A stretch of DNA of 64,000 nt from the NCBI RefSeq assembly GCF_010730745.1, contig NZ_AP022615.1, positions 2,604,001 through 2,668,000 on the forward strand, in the 5' to 3' direction. The position numbers and the translations under genes were made by a program. Source of the DNA: Mycobacterium heidelbergense (lineage in GTDB: Bacteria > Actinomycetota > Actinomycetes > Mycobacteriales > Mycobacteriaceae). The notes under the pieces were generated by a model. That model was not told where the DNA came from. It was given only the letters and a program-made list of their open reading frames with translations, and did not search any database. Within the stretch, counting starts at the first letter, position 1. Every line of letters begins with the position of its first letter. This document shows positions 36,960 to 44,980 of this stretch, one piece after another.

Positions 36960-37874
36960 ATGGGAGTGGTTGACGGCCGCGTCGTCATCGTCACCGGAGC
37001 GGGCGGCGGCATCGGTCGCGCGCACGCTTTGGCCTTCGCCGCCGAGGGCGCGCGCGTAGTGGTCAACGACATCGGCGTGGGCCTGGACGGGTCACCGGCC
37101 GGCGGCGGCAGCGCCGCGCAGGGCGTGGTGGACGAGATCATCGCCGCCGGTGGGGAAGCCGTCGCCAACGGATCCAACATCGCGGATTGGGACCAGGCGG
37201 CCAGTCTGATCCAGACCGCCGTCGAAACCTTCGGTGGCCTGGATGTTTTGGTGAACAACGCCGGCATCGTGCGCGACAGGATGTTGGCCAACACCAGCGA
37301 AGAGGAATTCGACGCCGTCATCGCGGTGCACCTCAAGGGCCACTTCGCCACGATGCGGCACGCCGGGTCGTATTGGCGCGGGCTGTCCAAAGGGGGAAAA
37401 GCCCCGAAAGACATTGACGCGCGGATCATCAACACCAGTTCCGGTGCGGGCCTGCAGGGCAGCGTCGGGCAGGCCAACTACAGCGCCGCGAAGGCGGGCA
37501 TCGCGGCGCTGACGCTGGTCGGCGCCGCCGAAATGGGCCGCTACGGCGTGACCGTCAACGCGATCGCCCCGTCGGCCCGAACCCGCATGACCGAAACCGT
37601 CTTCGCCGAGATGATGGCCAAGCCCGACGAAGGCTTCGACGCGATGGCACCGGAGAACATCTCGCCGCTGGTGGTATGGCTGGGCAGCGCCGAATCTCGT
37701 GAGGTCACCGGCAAGGTGTTCGAGGTCGAGGGCGGCATCATCCGGGTCGCCGAGGGCTGGGCGCACGGCCCGCAGGTCGACAAGGGCGCGAGGTGGGATC
37801 CCGCCGAGCTGGGGCCCGTCGTGGCCGACCTGCTGGCCAAGGCGCGGCCGTCTGTCCCGGTCTACGGCGCTTAG
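36960..37874 (+). CDS. Short-chain dehydrogenase (Rv3548c-like)
   Basis: The 304-residue SDR resembles the dehydrogenase domain of peroxisomal multifunctional enzymes: VIVTGAGGGIGRAHALAFAA, VVVNDIGVGLDGSPAGGG, VLVNNAGIVRDRMLAN and VGQANYSAAKAGIAAL with the catalytic Tyr and Lys. The ATG has AGAGGAGA about 8 bases upstream. It has exactly the length of Rv3548c. It lies in the KstR2-controlled unit, so a hydroxyacyl-CoA dehydrogenation step is likely. A hairpin follows and the next gene is convergent. Confidence 0.88.
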   Translation: MGVVDGRVVIVTGAGGGIGRAHALAFAAEGARVVVNDIGVGLDGSPAGGGSAAQGVVDEIIAAGGEAVANGSNIADWDQAASLIQTAVETFGGLDVLVNNAGIVRDRMLANTSEEEFDAVIAVHLKGHFATMRHAGSYWRGLSKGGKAPKDIDARIINTSSGAGLQGSVGQANYSAAKAGIAALTLVGAAEMGRYGVTVNAIAPSARTRMTETVFAEMMAKPDEGFDAMAPENISPLVVWLGSAESREVTGKVFEVEGGIIRVAEGWAHGPQVDKGARWDPAELGPVVADLLAKARPSVPVYGA

Positions 37875-37885
37875 CGAGCCGCCCG

Positions 37886-37947
37886 CGCCGAACGTGCACT
37901 CACGGCGATATTTTCGGCGTTTTTTCGCCGCCATTGCACGCTCGGCG
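37886..37947. terminator. Imperfect terminator hairpin between convergent genes
   Basis: Arms 37886-37907 and 37926-37947 pair at the ends (CGCCGA-N-CGTGCA with TGCACG-N-TCGGCG, and CGGCG with CGCCG) with a few internal mismatches. The loop contains a run of six T (37920-37925). It lies between the Rv3548c-like gene (+) and ddn (-). It probably stops transcription in both directions. Confidence 0.6.
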
Positions 37948-37958
37948 AAGCGGTTCGG

Positions 37959-38414
37959 CTACGGGTCGCAGACGACGATCGGGATGGTCCGGTCGGTCCA
38001 GGACTGGTAGTCGTCGTAGGACGGGTACATGTCCACCAATTGCGGCCAGTACCGGGCGCGCTCCTCATCGGTCGCGTCCCGCGCGGTCAGATCGAGCACC
38101 TCTTTTTTGATCTGCACCTGCACCTTGGGATTGGCCTTGAGGTTGAGGTACCACTGCGGGTTCTTGGCGGCGCCTCCCTTGGAGGCCGCGACGATCACCC
38201 GGTCACCGTCGCGCAAGAAGTACAGCGGGCTGACGCGGGGCTCGCCGGTCTTGCGGCCGGTGGTGATCAGCAGGGCGACGGGAATCTTCTGGAATGTGCC
38301 GCCGAGGCCTTCGCCGCCGTTGCGGCGGTACATGAACGTGTTGAGGCGTGACATCCACTTGATCAGGAAGTCCGTGTACGGCGTGTTCAGAAACCGCGGG
38401 GGTGATTTCGGCAT
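37959..38414 (-). CDS. ddn: Deazaflavin (F420)-dependent nitroreductase Ddn
   Basis: Ddn reduces quinones with F420H2 and in M. tuberculosis activates bicyclic nitroimidazole prodrugs. The 151-residue protein is the same length as Rv3547 and very similar (GTFQKIPVALLITTGRKTGE, VIVAASKGGAAKNPQWYLNL). Residues reported to shape the active site, Tyr65, Ser78, Tyr130, Tyr133 and Tyr136, are all retained. The membrane-associating N-terminal helix (NTPYTDFLIKWMSRLNTFMY) is present. It lies downstream of fadA5 and a small gene on the same strand. Confidence 0.95.
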   Translation of the reverse strand: MPKSPPRFLNTPYTDFLIKWMSRLNTFMYRRNGGEGLGGTFQKIPVALLITTGRKTGEPRVSPLYFLRDGDRVIVAASKGGAAKNPQWYLNLKANPKVQVQIKKEVLDLTARDATDEERARYWPQLVDMYPSYDDYQSWTDRTIPIVVCDP

Positions 38415-38435
38415 GTGACTGATCCTAGGGCCGCG

Positions 38436-38822
38436 CTACCGCCGAATGAAGGGGTGGAAGCGAACCGTGATGTGGTGGATTTCGGCCTTCCCGCTTGGGC
38501 TTTCACCCGGGATCAGAAAGGTCTCGCTCACCCGCGCGGCCAGCCGCCGGCCCCCGAACGCCGCCTTGGTCAGCACGTCGTACGCCGCGTGCACCTCGTC
38601 GCCGGCGATGCGGTAGTCCGGCGGCGTGGTGTCGGCGATGAGCCGGTACTGGGGACCGCGATTGAGGCTGCGCCGCAGGTGATTTCCGGAGAAGCCGGTT
38701 TTGATCCCCTGCTCGATGCGGATGCACCGGGCGGCGAAGGGAACGGCGTCGCCGTCATGGCTGACAAGCGCGTCGATATACGCTTGGGCCGCCGCGATGC
38801 GGCTGTCGTCGGAAACGAGCAC
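38436..38822 (-). CDS. Small NTF2-like conserved hypothetical protein
   Basis: The 128-residue protein starts MLVSDDSRIAAAQAYIDALVSHDGDAVPF and ends in strands AEIHHITVRFHPFIRR. It resembles NTF2-fold/DUF8021-type small proteins, but no catalytic residues can be named. Its start is 4 bases downstream of the fadA5 stop, so it is part of the fadA5 unit and likely KstR-controlled. I do not recall a gene here in M. tuberculosis. Function unknown. Confidence 0.65.
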   Translation of the reverse strand: MLVSDDSRIAAAQAYIDALVSHDGDAVPFAARCIRIEQGIKTGFSGNHLRRSLNRGPQYRLIADTTPPDYRIAGDEVHAAYDVLTKAAFGGRRLAARVSETFLIPGESPSGKAEIHHITVRFHPFIRR

Positions 38823-38826
38823 TAGG

Positions 38827-40002
38827 TCAGATGCGCTCGATGATCGTGCCGGTGGACAGGGCGCCGCCGGCGCACATGGTGATCAGCGCGGTGCTCTGGT
38901 CGGTGCGCTCCAGCTCGTGCAGGGCGGTGGTGATCAGCCGGCTGCCGGTGGAGCCCACCGGGTGGCCCAGTGCGATCGCGCCGCCGTTGACGTTCACTTT
39001 GGCCATGTCGGGCTCGTGCACCCGCGCCCAGGACAGCACGACCGACGCGAAGGCCTCGTTGATCTCGGTGATGTCGATGTCGCCCATCTTCATGCCGGCC
39101 TTCTCCAGCACCTTCGCCGTCGACTGCACCGGGCCGTCCAGGTGGTAGTACGGCTCGGCGCCGACGAGCGCCTGGCTGACGATGCGCGCGCGTGGCTTGA
39201 GGCCCAGCGCCCTGGCCTTGTCCTCGTCCATCCACAGCACCGCGGCGGCACCGTCGGAGATCTGCGACGACGTACCCGCGGTGTGGATGCCACCCTCGAT
39301 GACCGGCTTGAGCGACGCGAGGCCCTCCAGGGTGGTGTCGCGCAGGCCCTGGTCCTTGGTGACGACGTGGCGGTCGCTGGTCGGCTGCTTGTTCTCGTCG
39401 AGCACCGGCGCTTCGATGCCGCTGATCTCGCGGTCGAACCGGCCCTCGGCCCAGGCCTGCTTGGCCTTGCGTTGCGATTCGAGGCCGAAGGCGTCGATGT
39501 CCTCGCGGGTGATGCCGCGGCGCTTGGCGATGCGCTCGGCGGCGGTGAACTGGTCGGGCAGGTCGATGTCCCACGACGCGGGCCGCAGGATCCCGCGGTC
39601 CGGGCCGGCGTTGGCGCCCAGCCCGACGCGGCTCATGGCCTCGATGCCGCACGCGATGCCGACGTCGATGGCACCGGCGGCGATCAGGCCCGCGATCAGG
39701 CCATTGGCCTGCTGGCTGCTGCCGCACTGGCAGTCGACGGTCGCCGCGCCGACGTGCTCGGGCAACCCGGCGACGAGCCAGCTGACACGGGTGATGTTGT
39801 TGGATTGCTCGCCGAATTGCGTGACGCAACCGCCGATGACCTGTTCGACCATGCCGGCTTCAAAGCCGGAATTCCTGCCGGCCTTCTCTACGAGAGCCTT
39901 CTGCGTGGCCCCCAGCAACTCGGTGGCGTGGAGACCGGACAGCCAACCGTTCCGCTTACCGATGGGGCTACGAGTGGCTTCAACGATTACCGGGTTACCC
40001 AT
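38827..40002 (-). CDS. fadA5: Steroid thiolase FadA5
   Basis: FadA5 cleaves 3-oxo-acyl steroid CoA thioesters in side-chain beta-oxidation and is needed for growth on cholesterol. The 391-residue protein equals Rv3546 in length. Nucleophile Cys93 lies in DCQCGSSQQANGL, with EINEAFASVVLSW, NVNGGAIALGHPVGSTGSR (catalytic His) and ALITMCAGGALSTG (C-terminal Cys). ATG 40002 is 11 bases from a KstR box shared with the divergent cyp125. Confidence 0.97.
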   Translation of the reverse strand: MGNPVIVEATRSPIGKRNGWLSGLHATELLGATQKALVEKAGRNSGFEAGMVEQVIGGCVTQFGEQSNNITRVSWLVAGLPEHVGAATVDCQCGSSQQANGLIAGLIAAGAIDVGIACGIEAMSRVGLGANAGPDRGILRPASWDIDLPDQFTAAERIAKRRGITREDIDAFGLESQRKAKQAWAEGRFDREISGIEAPVLDENKQPTSDRHVVTKDQGLRDTTLEGLASLKPVIEGGIHTAGTSSQISDGAAAVLWMDEDKARALGLKPRARIVSQALVGAEPYYHLDGPVQSTAKVLEKAGMKMGDIDITEINEAFASVVLSWARVHEPDMAKVNVNGGAIALGHPVGSTGSRLITTALHELERTDQSTALITMCAGGALSTGTIIERI

Positions 40003-40012
40003 GGGGCCAGGC

Positions 40013-40026
40013 TAGAACACGTTTCA
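40013..40026. promoter_or_regulatory. KstR box (fadA5 / cyp125)
   Basis: TAGAACACGTTTCA has the AAC-NN-GTT core and lies between divergent fadA5 and cyp125. It is 11 bases upstream of fadA5 and 171 bases upstream of cyp125. Confidence 0.85.
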
Positions 40027-40196
40027 TTACTATGACAAGCGAGGATGTGTCATCGCCTTTTTTCTACGGTGGAGGCATGTTTTACTGGCAGCAGAGCTCT
40101 ACTAGGAGAGCTAGTGTCCTGGGATCACCAGTCACTGGGCCAGCCACCAAGCCAGTCGCAAGACCAGCATAGGGACGAGCAGTAAGGAGAAGTAGC

Positions 40197-41447
40197 GTGC
40201 CTAGCCCGAATCTTCCGTCCGGGTTCGATTTTCTCGACCCGGATGTATCAGTCAAAGGCCTGCCGGTTGCGGAACTGGCCGAAGTGCGTAAGTCCGAGCC
40301 GATCTTCTGGGTGGACGTCCCGGGCGGAACCGGTGGCTTCGGCGACAAGGGCTATTGGGCCATCACGAAGCACAAGGACGTCAAGGAGATCTCCGTCCGT
40401 AGCGACGTCTTCTCGTCTCAGCAGGACTGCGCGATCCCGGTCTGGCCGCAGGAGATGACGCGCGAACAGATCGACCTGCAGCGCAGTGTCATGCTCAACA
40501 TGGACGCCCCGCACCACACCCGGCTGCGCAAGATCATCGCCCGTGGTTTCACCCCGCGCGCCATCGGACGGCTGCGCGAGGAACTGGCCGCCCGCGCGCA
40601 GAACATCGCCAAGACGGCCGCCGCGGCGGGCACCGGCGACTTCGTCGAGCAGGTCTCGTGCGAGCTGCCGCTGCAGGCCATCGCCGGTCTTCTGGGTGTT
40701 CCGCAGGACGACCGGGACAAGATCTTCCGCTGGTCCAACGAGATGACCGGCAACGAGGATCCCGAATACGCGCACATCGACCCGGCGGCGTCGTCGGTTG
40801 AGCTGATCATGTACGCGATGAAGATGGCCGAGGAGCGTGCCAAGAACCCCGGCGACGACATCGTCACGCAGCTGATCCAGGCCGACATCGAGGGCGAGAA
40901 GCTCTCCGACGACGAGTTCGGCTTCTTCGTGGTGATGCTCGCGGTTGCGGGCAACGAGACCACGCGTAACTCCATCACGCACGGCATGATCGCCTTCGCG
41001 GACAACCCGGACCAGTGGGAGCTGTTCAAGAGGGAACGCCCGGAGACCGCCCCCGACGAGATCGTCCGCTGGGCCACCCCGGTCACCGCGTTCCAGCGCA
41101 CCGCGCTGGAGGACTACGAGCTGTCCGGCGTGCAGATCAAGAAGGGCCAGCGGGTGGTGATGTTCTACCGGTCGGCCAACTTCGACGAAGAGGTCTTCGA
41201 CGACCCGTACGCGTTCAACATCTTGCGGAATCCCAACCCGCACGTCGGCTTTGGCGGCACGGGTGCCCACTACTGCATCGGCGCGAACCTGGCCCGGATG
41301 ACGATCAGCCTGATCTTCAACGCGGTGGCCGACCACATGCCGGACCTCAAGCCGCTGTCGAAGCCGGAGCGGCTGCGGTCGGGCTGGCTCAACGGCATCA
41401 AGCATTGGCAGGTCGATTACACCGGCACGTGCCCGGTGGCGCGGTGA
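40197..41447 (+). CDS. cyp125: Cytochrome P450 CYP125 (cholesterol C26/C27 oxidase)
   Basis: CYP125 oxidises the terminal methyl of the cholesterol side chain to the alcohol and acid, starting side-chain degradation. The 416-residue protein has the I-helix AVAGNETTRNSITHGM, the ExxR-type region DEIVRWATPVTAFQRTA and the heme loop GFGGTGAHYCIGANLAR with the heme ligand at Cys360. The GTG at 40197 has AAGGAG upstream. The M. tuberculosis protein is about 17 residues longer at the N terminus. fadE28 starts 17 bases after the stop. Confidence 0.97.
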   Translation: MPSPNLPSGFDFLDPDVSVKGLPVAELAEVRKSEPIFWVDVPGGTGGFGDKGYWAITKHKDVKEISVRSDVFSSQQDCAIPVWPQEMTREQIDLQRSVMLNMDAPHHTRLRKIIARGFTPRAIGRLREELAARAQNIAKTAAAAGTGDFVEQVSCELPLQAIAGLLGVPQDDRDKIFRWSNEMTGNEDPEYAHIDPAASSVELIMYAMKMAEERAKNPGDDIVTQLIQADIEGEKLSDDEFGFFVVMLAVAGNETTRNSITHGMIAFADNPDQWELFKRERPETAPDEIVRWATPVTAFQRTALEDYELSGVQIKKGQRVVMFYRSANFDEEVFDDPYAFNILRNPNPHVGFGGTGAHYCIGANLARMTISLIFNAVADHMPDLKPLSKPERLRSGWLNGIKHWQVDYTGTCPVAR

Positions 41448-41464
41448 CGGGTTTACACCCCAAG

Positions 41465-42481
41465 ATGGATTTCACTCTCACCGCCACACAGCAGGCCGTC
41501 GCCGATGTGGTCACGTCGGTGCTGGACCGGGAGTTGAGCTGGGACGCGCTGGTCAGCGGTGGCGTGACGGCGCTGCCGGTGCCCGAACGCCTCGGCGGCG
41601 ACGGCGTGGGCCTGCCCGAGGTCGCCACGGTGCTGACCGAGGTCGGTCGCCACGGTGCCATCACGCCGGCGCTGGCCACGCTGGGCCTGGGCGTGGTGAC
41701 GTTGCTCGATCTGGCGTCCGAGGAGCAGCAGGACCGCTTCCTGGCCGGGGTCGCCAAGGGCGGGGTGTTGACCGCGGCGCTCAACGAGCCGGGCGCGGCG
41801 CTGCCCGACCGGCCCTCGACCACGCTGGCCAACGGGCGGTTGTCGGGCACCAAAATCGGTGTCGCCTATGCCGAACAAGCGGATTGGATGGTCGTGACCG
41901 CCGACGGCGCGGTCGTGGTGGTGTCACCCAAGGCGGACGGTGTGCGCCTGGTGCGCACGCCGACGTCGAACGGTTCCGACGAGTACACGGTCACGTTCAG
42001 TGGTGTGGCGGTTCCCGATTCCGACGTCTTGGCGGGCGCGGCGCACCGGGTCAACCAGCTCGCGCTGGCGGCGATCGGCGCTTATGCCGACGGGTTGGTG
42101 GCCGGCGCGCTGCGCCTCACCGCCGACTACGTGGCCAACCGCAAGCAGTTCGGCAAGCCGTTGTCGACGTTCCAGACCGTGGCCGCGCAGCTCTCCGAGG
42201 TCTACATCGCCTCGCGCACCATCGATTTGGCGGCGAAGTCGGTGGTATGGCGGCTGACCGAAGGACGGGACGCCGATGACGACCTGGATGTCCTCGGGTA
42301 CTGGGTGGCGTCGCAGGCGCCGCCGGCGATGCAGACCTGCCATCATCTGCACGGCGGCATGGGCATGGACATCACGTATCCCATGCACCGGTACTACTCC
42401 ACGATCAAGGACCTGACCCGGCTGCTGGGCGGCCCATCGCTGCGACTCGACCTGGTGGGAGCGCAATGTTCATCGACCTGA
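41465..42481 (+). CDS. fadE28: Acyl-CoA dehydrogenase FadE28 (ChsE1 subunit)
   Basis: FadE28 and FadE29 form an alpha2-beta2 dehydrogenase for the three-carbon side chain (3-oxo-4-pregnene-20-carboxyl-CoA). The 338-residue alpha-type subunit has ALPVPERLGGDGVGLPEVA, YVANRKQFGKPLSTFQTVAA and CHHLHGGMGMDITYPMHRYY. ATG 41465 matches the known start MDFTLTATQQAVADVV; a GTG overlapping the cyp125 stop is a possible alternative. It overlaps fadE29 by 16 bases. Confidence 0.96.
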   Translation: MDFTLTATQQAVADVVTSVLDRELSWDALVSGGVTALPVPERLGGDGVGLPEVATVLTEVGRHGAITPALATLGLGVVTLLDLASEEQQDRFLAGVAKGGVLTAALNEPGAALPDRPSTTLANGRLSGTKIGVAYAEQADWMVVTADGAVVVVSPKADGVRLVRTPTSNGSDEYTVTFSGVAVPDSDVLAGAAHRVNQLALAAIGAYADGLVAGALRLTADYVANRKQFGKPLSTFQTVAAQLSEVYIASRTIDLAAKSVVWRLTEGRDADDDLDVLGYWVASQAPPAMQTCHHLHGGMGMDITYPMHRYYSTIKDLTRLLGGPSLRLDLVGAQCSST

Positions 42482-43629
42482 CCCCGGAGCAGCGCCAGCT
42501 GCAAGCCGAGCTACGGCAATACTTTTCGAATCTGATCTCCTCCGACGAGATGAAGGCGATGGAGGAAGACCGCCACAACGCCGCCTACCGCGCCGTGATC
42601 CGGCGGATGGGCCGGGACGGCAAGCTCGGCGTCGGGTGGCCAAAGGAGTTCGGCGGCCTCGGTTTCGGCCCGATCGAGCAACAGATCTTCGTCAACGAGG
42701 CCCACCGGGCCGACGTGCCGTTGCCGGCCGTGACCCTGCAGACGGTGGGGCCCACGCTGCAGGTCTACGGCAGCGAGCTGCAGAAGAAGAAGTTCCTGCC
42801 GGCGATCCTGGCCGGCGAGTTGCACTTCGCGATCGGCTACACCGAGCCGGAGGCGGGGACCGACCTGGCGTCGTTGCGCACCACCGCCGTGCGTCAGGGC
42901 GACGAGTACATCGTCAACGGGCAGAAGATCTTCACCACCGGCGCACACGACGCCGACTACATCTGGCTGGCCTGCCGCACTGACCCGGAAGCCGTGAAGC
43001 ACAAGGGGATTTCGATCCTGATCGTCGACACGAAGGACCCCGGTTATTCCTGGACGCCGATCATCCTGTCCGACGGCGCCCACCACACCAACGCCACCTA
43101 CTACAACGACGTGCGGGTGCCCGCCGACATGCTGGTCGGCGAGGAGAACGGCGGATGGCGGCTGATCACCACCCAGCTCAACAACGAGCGGGTGATGCTC
43201 GGTCCGGCGGGTCGGTTCGCCGCCATCTACGACCGGGTGCACGCCTGGGCGTCCAAGCCGGGCGGCGATGGGGTCACCCCGATCGACCACGACGACGTCA
43301 AGCGCGCGCTCGGCGAGATCCATGCGATGTGGCGGATCAACGAGTTGCTCAACTGGCAGGTGGCCGCGGCGGGTGAGGACATCAACGTGGCCGACGCCGC
43401 GTCGACGAAAGTCTTTGGCACCGAGCGTGTGCAGTACGTCGGCCGGCTCGCCGAGGAAGTCGTCGGCAGGTACGGTAACCCCGCCGAGCCGGACACCGCC
43501 GAGCTGCTCAACTGGCTGGACTCCCAGACCAAGCGCAACCTGGTGATCACCTTCGGTGGGGGCGTGAACGAAGTCATGCGCGAAATGATCGCGGCCTCAG
43601 GCCTCAAGGTGCCGCGGGTGCCTCGATGA
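42466..43629 (+). CDS. fadE29: Acyl-CoA dehydrogenase FadE29 (ChsE2 subunit)
   Basis: The 387-residue beta-type partner of FadE28 equals Rv3543c in length. It shows GVGWPKEFGGLGFGPIEQQ, GYTEPEAGTDLASLRTTA, NGQKIFTTGAHDADYIWLA, NNERVMLGPAGR and the C-terminal FGGGVNEVMREMIAASGL. Mixed FAD sites at the subunit interfaces carry the activity. The ATG lies inside fadE28, and its stop overlaps the chsH2 start by 4 bases, so stoichiometric translation is likely. Confidence 0.96.
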   Translation: MFIDLTPEQRQLQAELRQYFSNLISSDEMKAMEEDRHNAAYRAVIRRMGRDGKLGVGWPKEFGGLGFGPIEQQIFVNEAHRADVPLPAVTLQTVGPTLQVYGSELQKKKFLPAILAGELHFAIGYTEPEAGTDLASLRTTAVRQGDEYIVNGQKIFTTGAHDADYIWLACRTDPEAVKHKGISILIVDTKDPGYSWTPIILSDGAHHTNATYYNDVRVPADMLVGEENGGWRLITTQLNNERVMLGPAGRFAAIYDRVHAWASKPGGDGVTPIDHDDVKRALGEIHAMWRINELLNWQVAAAGEDINVADAASTKVFGTERVQYVGRLAEEVVGRYGNPAEPDTAELLNWLDSQTKRNLVITFGGGVNEVMREMIAASGLKVPRVPR

Positions 43630-44582
43630 CCGACATCCAGGAAGCCCTCGCCGAGATCAAGGCGGCCGGTGGACCCAAGCCGCGCGCCGGCCGTGACCCG
43701 GTGAACCGGCCGACGATCAACAACTGGGTGGAGGCGATCGGCGATCGCAATCCCATCTACGTGGACGAGGCCGCGGCCCGCGCCGCCGGACATCCGGGAA
43801 TTGTCGCCCCGCCGGCGATGATTCAGGTGTGGACAATGTTCGGCCTGGGCGGGGAGCGCCCCAAGGACGATCCGATGGGGCCCATCATGCAGCTGTTCGA
43901 CGACGCCGGCTATGTCGGCGTCGTCGCCACCAACTGCGAGCAGACGTACCACCGTTACCTGCGGCCCGGCGAGCAGGTCAGCATCACCTCCGAGATGGGC
44001 GACATCGTCGGGCCCAAGCAGACCGCGCTCGGGGAAGGCTTCTTCGTCAACCAGCACATCGTCTGGCGGGTCGGTGACGAGGATGTCGCCGAGATGAACT
44101 GGCGCATCCTCAAATTCAAGCCGCGCGAGTCTTCTGGCCCGGCCGTGCCCGCCGACCTGGACCCCGACGCCATGATGCGCCCGTCGTCGTCGCGGGACAC
44201 CGCGTTCTTCTGGGAGGGCGTCAAGGCGCACGAATTGCGGATTCAGCGCCGTCCCGACGGCGGCCTGCAGCACCCGCCGGTGCCGGCGGTGTGGCAGGAC
44301 AAAACCGAGCCGATCGACTACGTGGTGGCCGCAGGCAGGGGCACGGTGTTCAGCTTCGTGGTGCACCATGCGCCGAAGGTGCCCGGCCGCACGCTGCCCT
44401 TCGTCATCGCTTTGGTCGAGCTGGAGGAGGGTGTGCGCATGCTGGGCGAGCTGCGCGGGGCGGACCCGGCCGAGGTGAAGATCGGAATGCGCGTGCGCGC
44501 AACCTATATCGACTTCCCGGCCGGCGATAGCGGCCCCGAGTGGACCCTCTACGCGTGGGAGCCCTTGGAGGGTCGAGCATGA
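43626..44582 (+). CDS. chsH2: Enoyl-CoA hydratase/DUF35 subunit ChsH2
   Basis: ChsH1-ChsH2 hydrates the C17-20 double bond of the steroid enoyl-CoA, and the DUF35 domain of ChsH2 docks the aldolase Ltp2. The 318-residue protein has an N-terminal MaoC-like hot-dog domain (NNWVEAIGDRNPIYVDEAAARAAGHPGIVAPP). From about residue 180 a C-terminal DUF35 OB-fold follows (TAFFWEGVKAHELRIQRRPDG, VVAAGRGTVFSFVVHH). The ATG and TGA overlap its neighbours by 4 bases on both sides. Confidence 0.95.
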   Translation: MTDIQEALAEIKAAGGPKPRAGRDPVNRPTINNWVEAIGDRNPIYVDEAAARAAGHPGIVAPPAMIQVWTMFGLGGERPKDDPMGPIMQLFDDAGYVGVVATNCEQTYHRYLRPGEQVSITSEMGDIVGPKQTALGEGFFVNQHIVWRVGDEDVAEMNWRILKFKPRESSGPAVPADLDPDAMMRPSSSRDTAFFWEGVKAHELRIQRRPDGGLQHPPVPAVWQDKTEPIDYVVAAGRGTVFSFVVHHAPKVPGRTLPFVIALVELEEGVRMLGELRGADPAEVKIGMRVRATYIDFPAGDSGPEWTLYAWEPLEGRA

Positions 44583-44980
44583 GCGCGCCCGTCGTTGACG
44601 TGGGCACGGTGCTGCCCGAGCTGAAGCTGTATGGAGATCCCACGTTCATCATCTCGACGGCCCTGGCCACCAGGGACTTTCAGGACGTGCACCATGACCG
44701 CGATTTGGCGCAGGCCAAGGGGTCGAACGACATCTTCGTCAACATCCTCACCGACACCGGTCTGGTGCAGCGCTACGTCACCGACTGGGCCGGCCCGTCG
44801 GCGCTGATCAAATCCATCGGCCTTCGGCTCGGGGTGCCGTGGTACGCCTACGACACGGTGACATTCTCCGGCGAGGTGACCGCCGTGGACGACGGACTGA
44901 TCACCGTAAAGGTGGTGGGCCGCAACAGCCTTGGCGATCACGTCATCGCCACCGTGACGCTGACGATGGGGGATGCCTGA
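44579..44980 (+). CDS. chsH1: Enoyl-CoA hydratase subunit ChsH1
   Basis: ChsH1 supplies the catalytic hydratase residues of the ChsH1-ChsH2 heterotetramer. The 133-residue hot-dog protein shows STALATRDFQDVHHDRDLA with the hydratase Asp/His, KGSNDIFVNILTDTGLVQRY and a final strand VIATVTLTMGDA. The ATG overlaps the chsH2 stop (ATGA). The gene ends in TGATG shared with ltp2. Matches Rv3541c. Confidence 0.95.
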   Translation: MSAPVVDVGTVLPELKLYGDPTFIISTALATRDFQDVHHDRDLAQAKGSNDIFVNILTDTGLVQRYVTDWAGPSALIKSIGLRLGVPWYAYDTVTFSGEVTAVDDGLITVKVVGRNSLGDHVIATVTLTMGDA

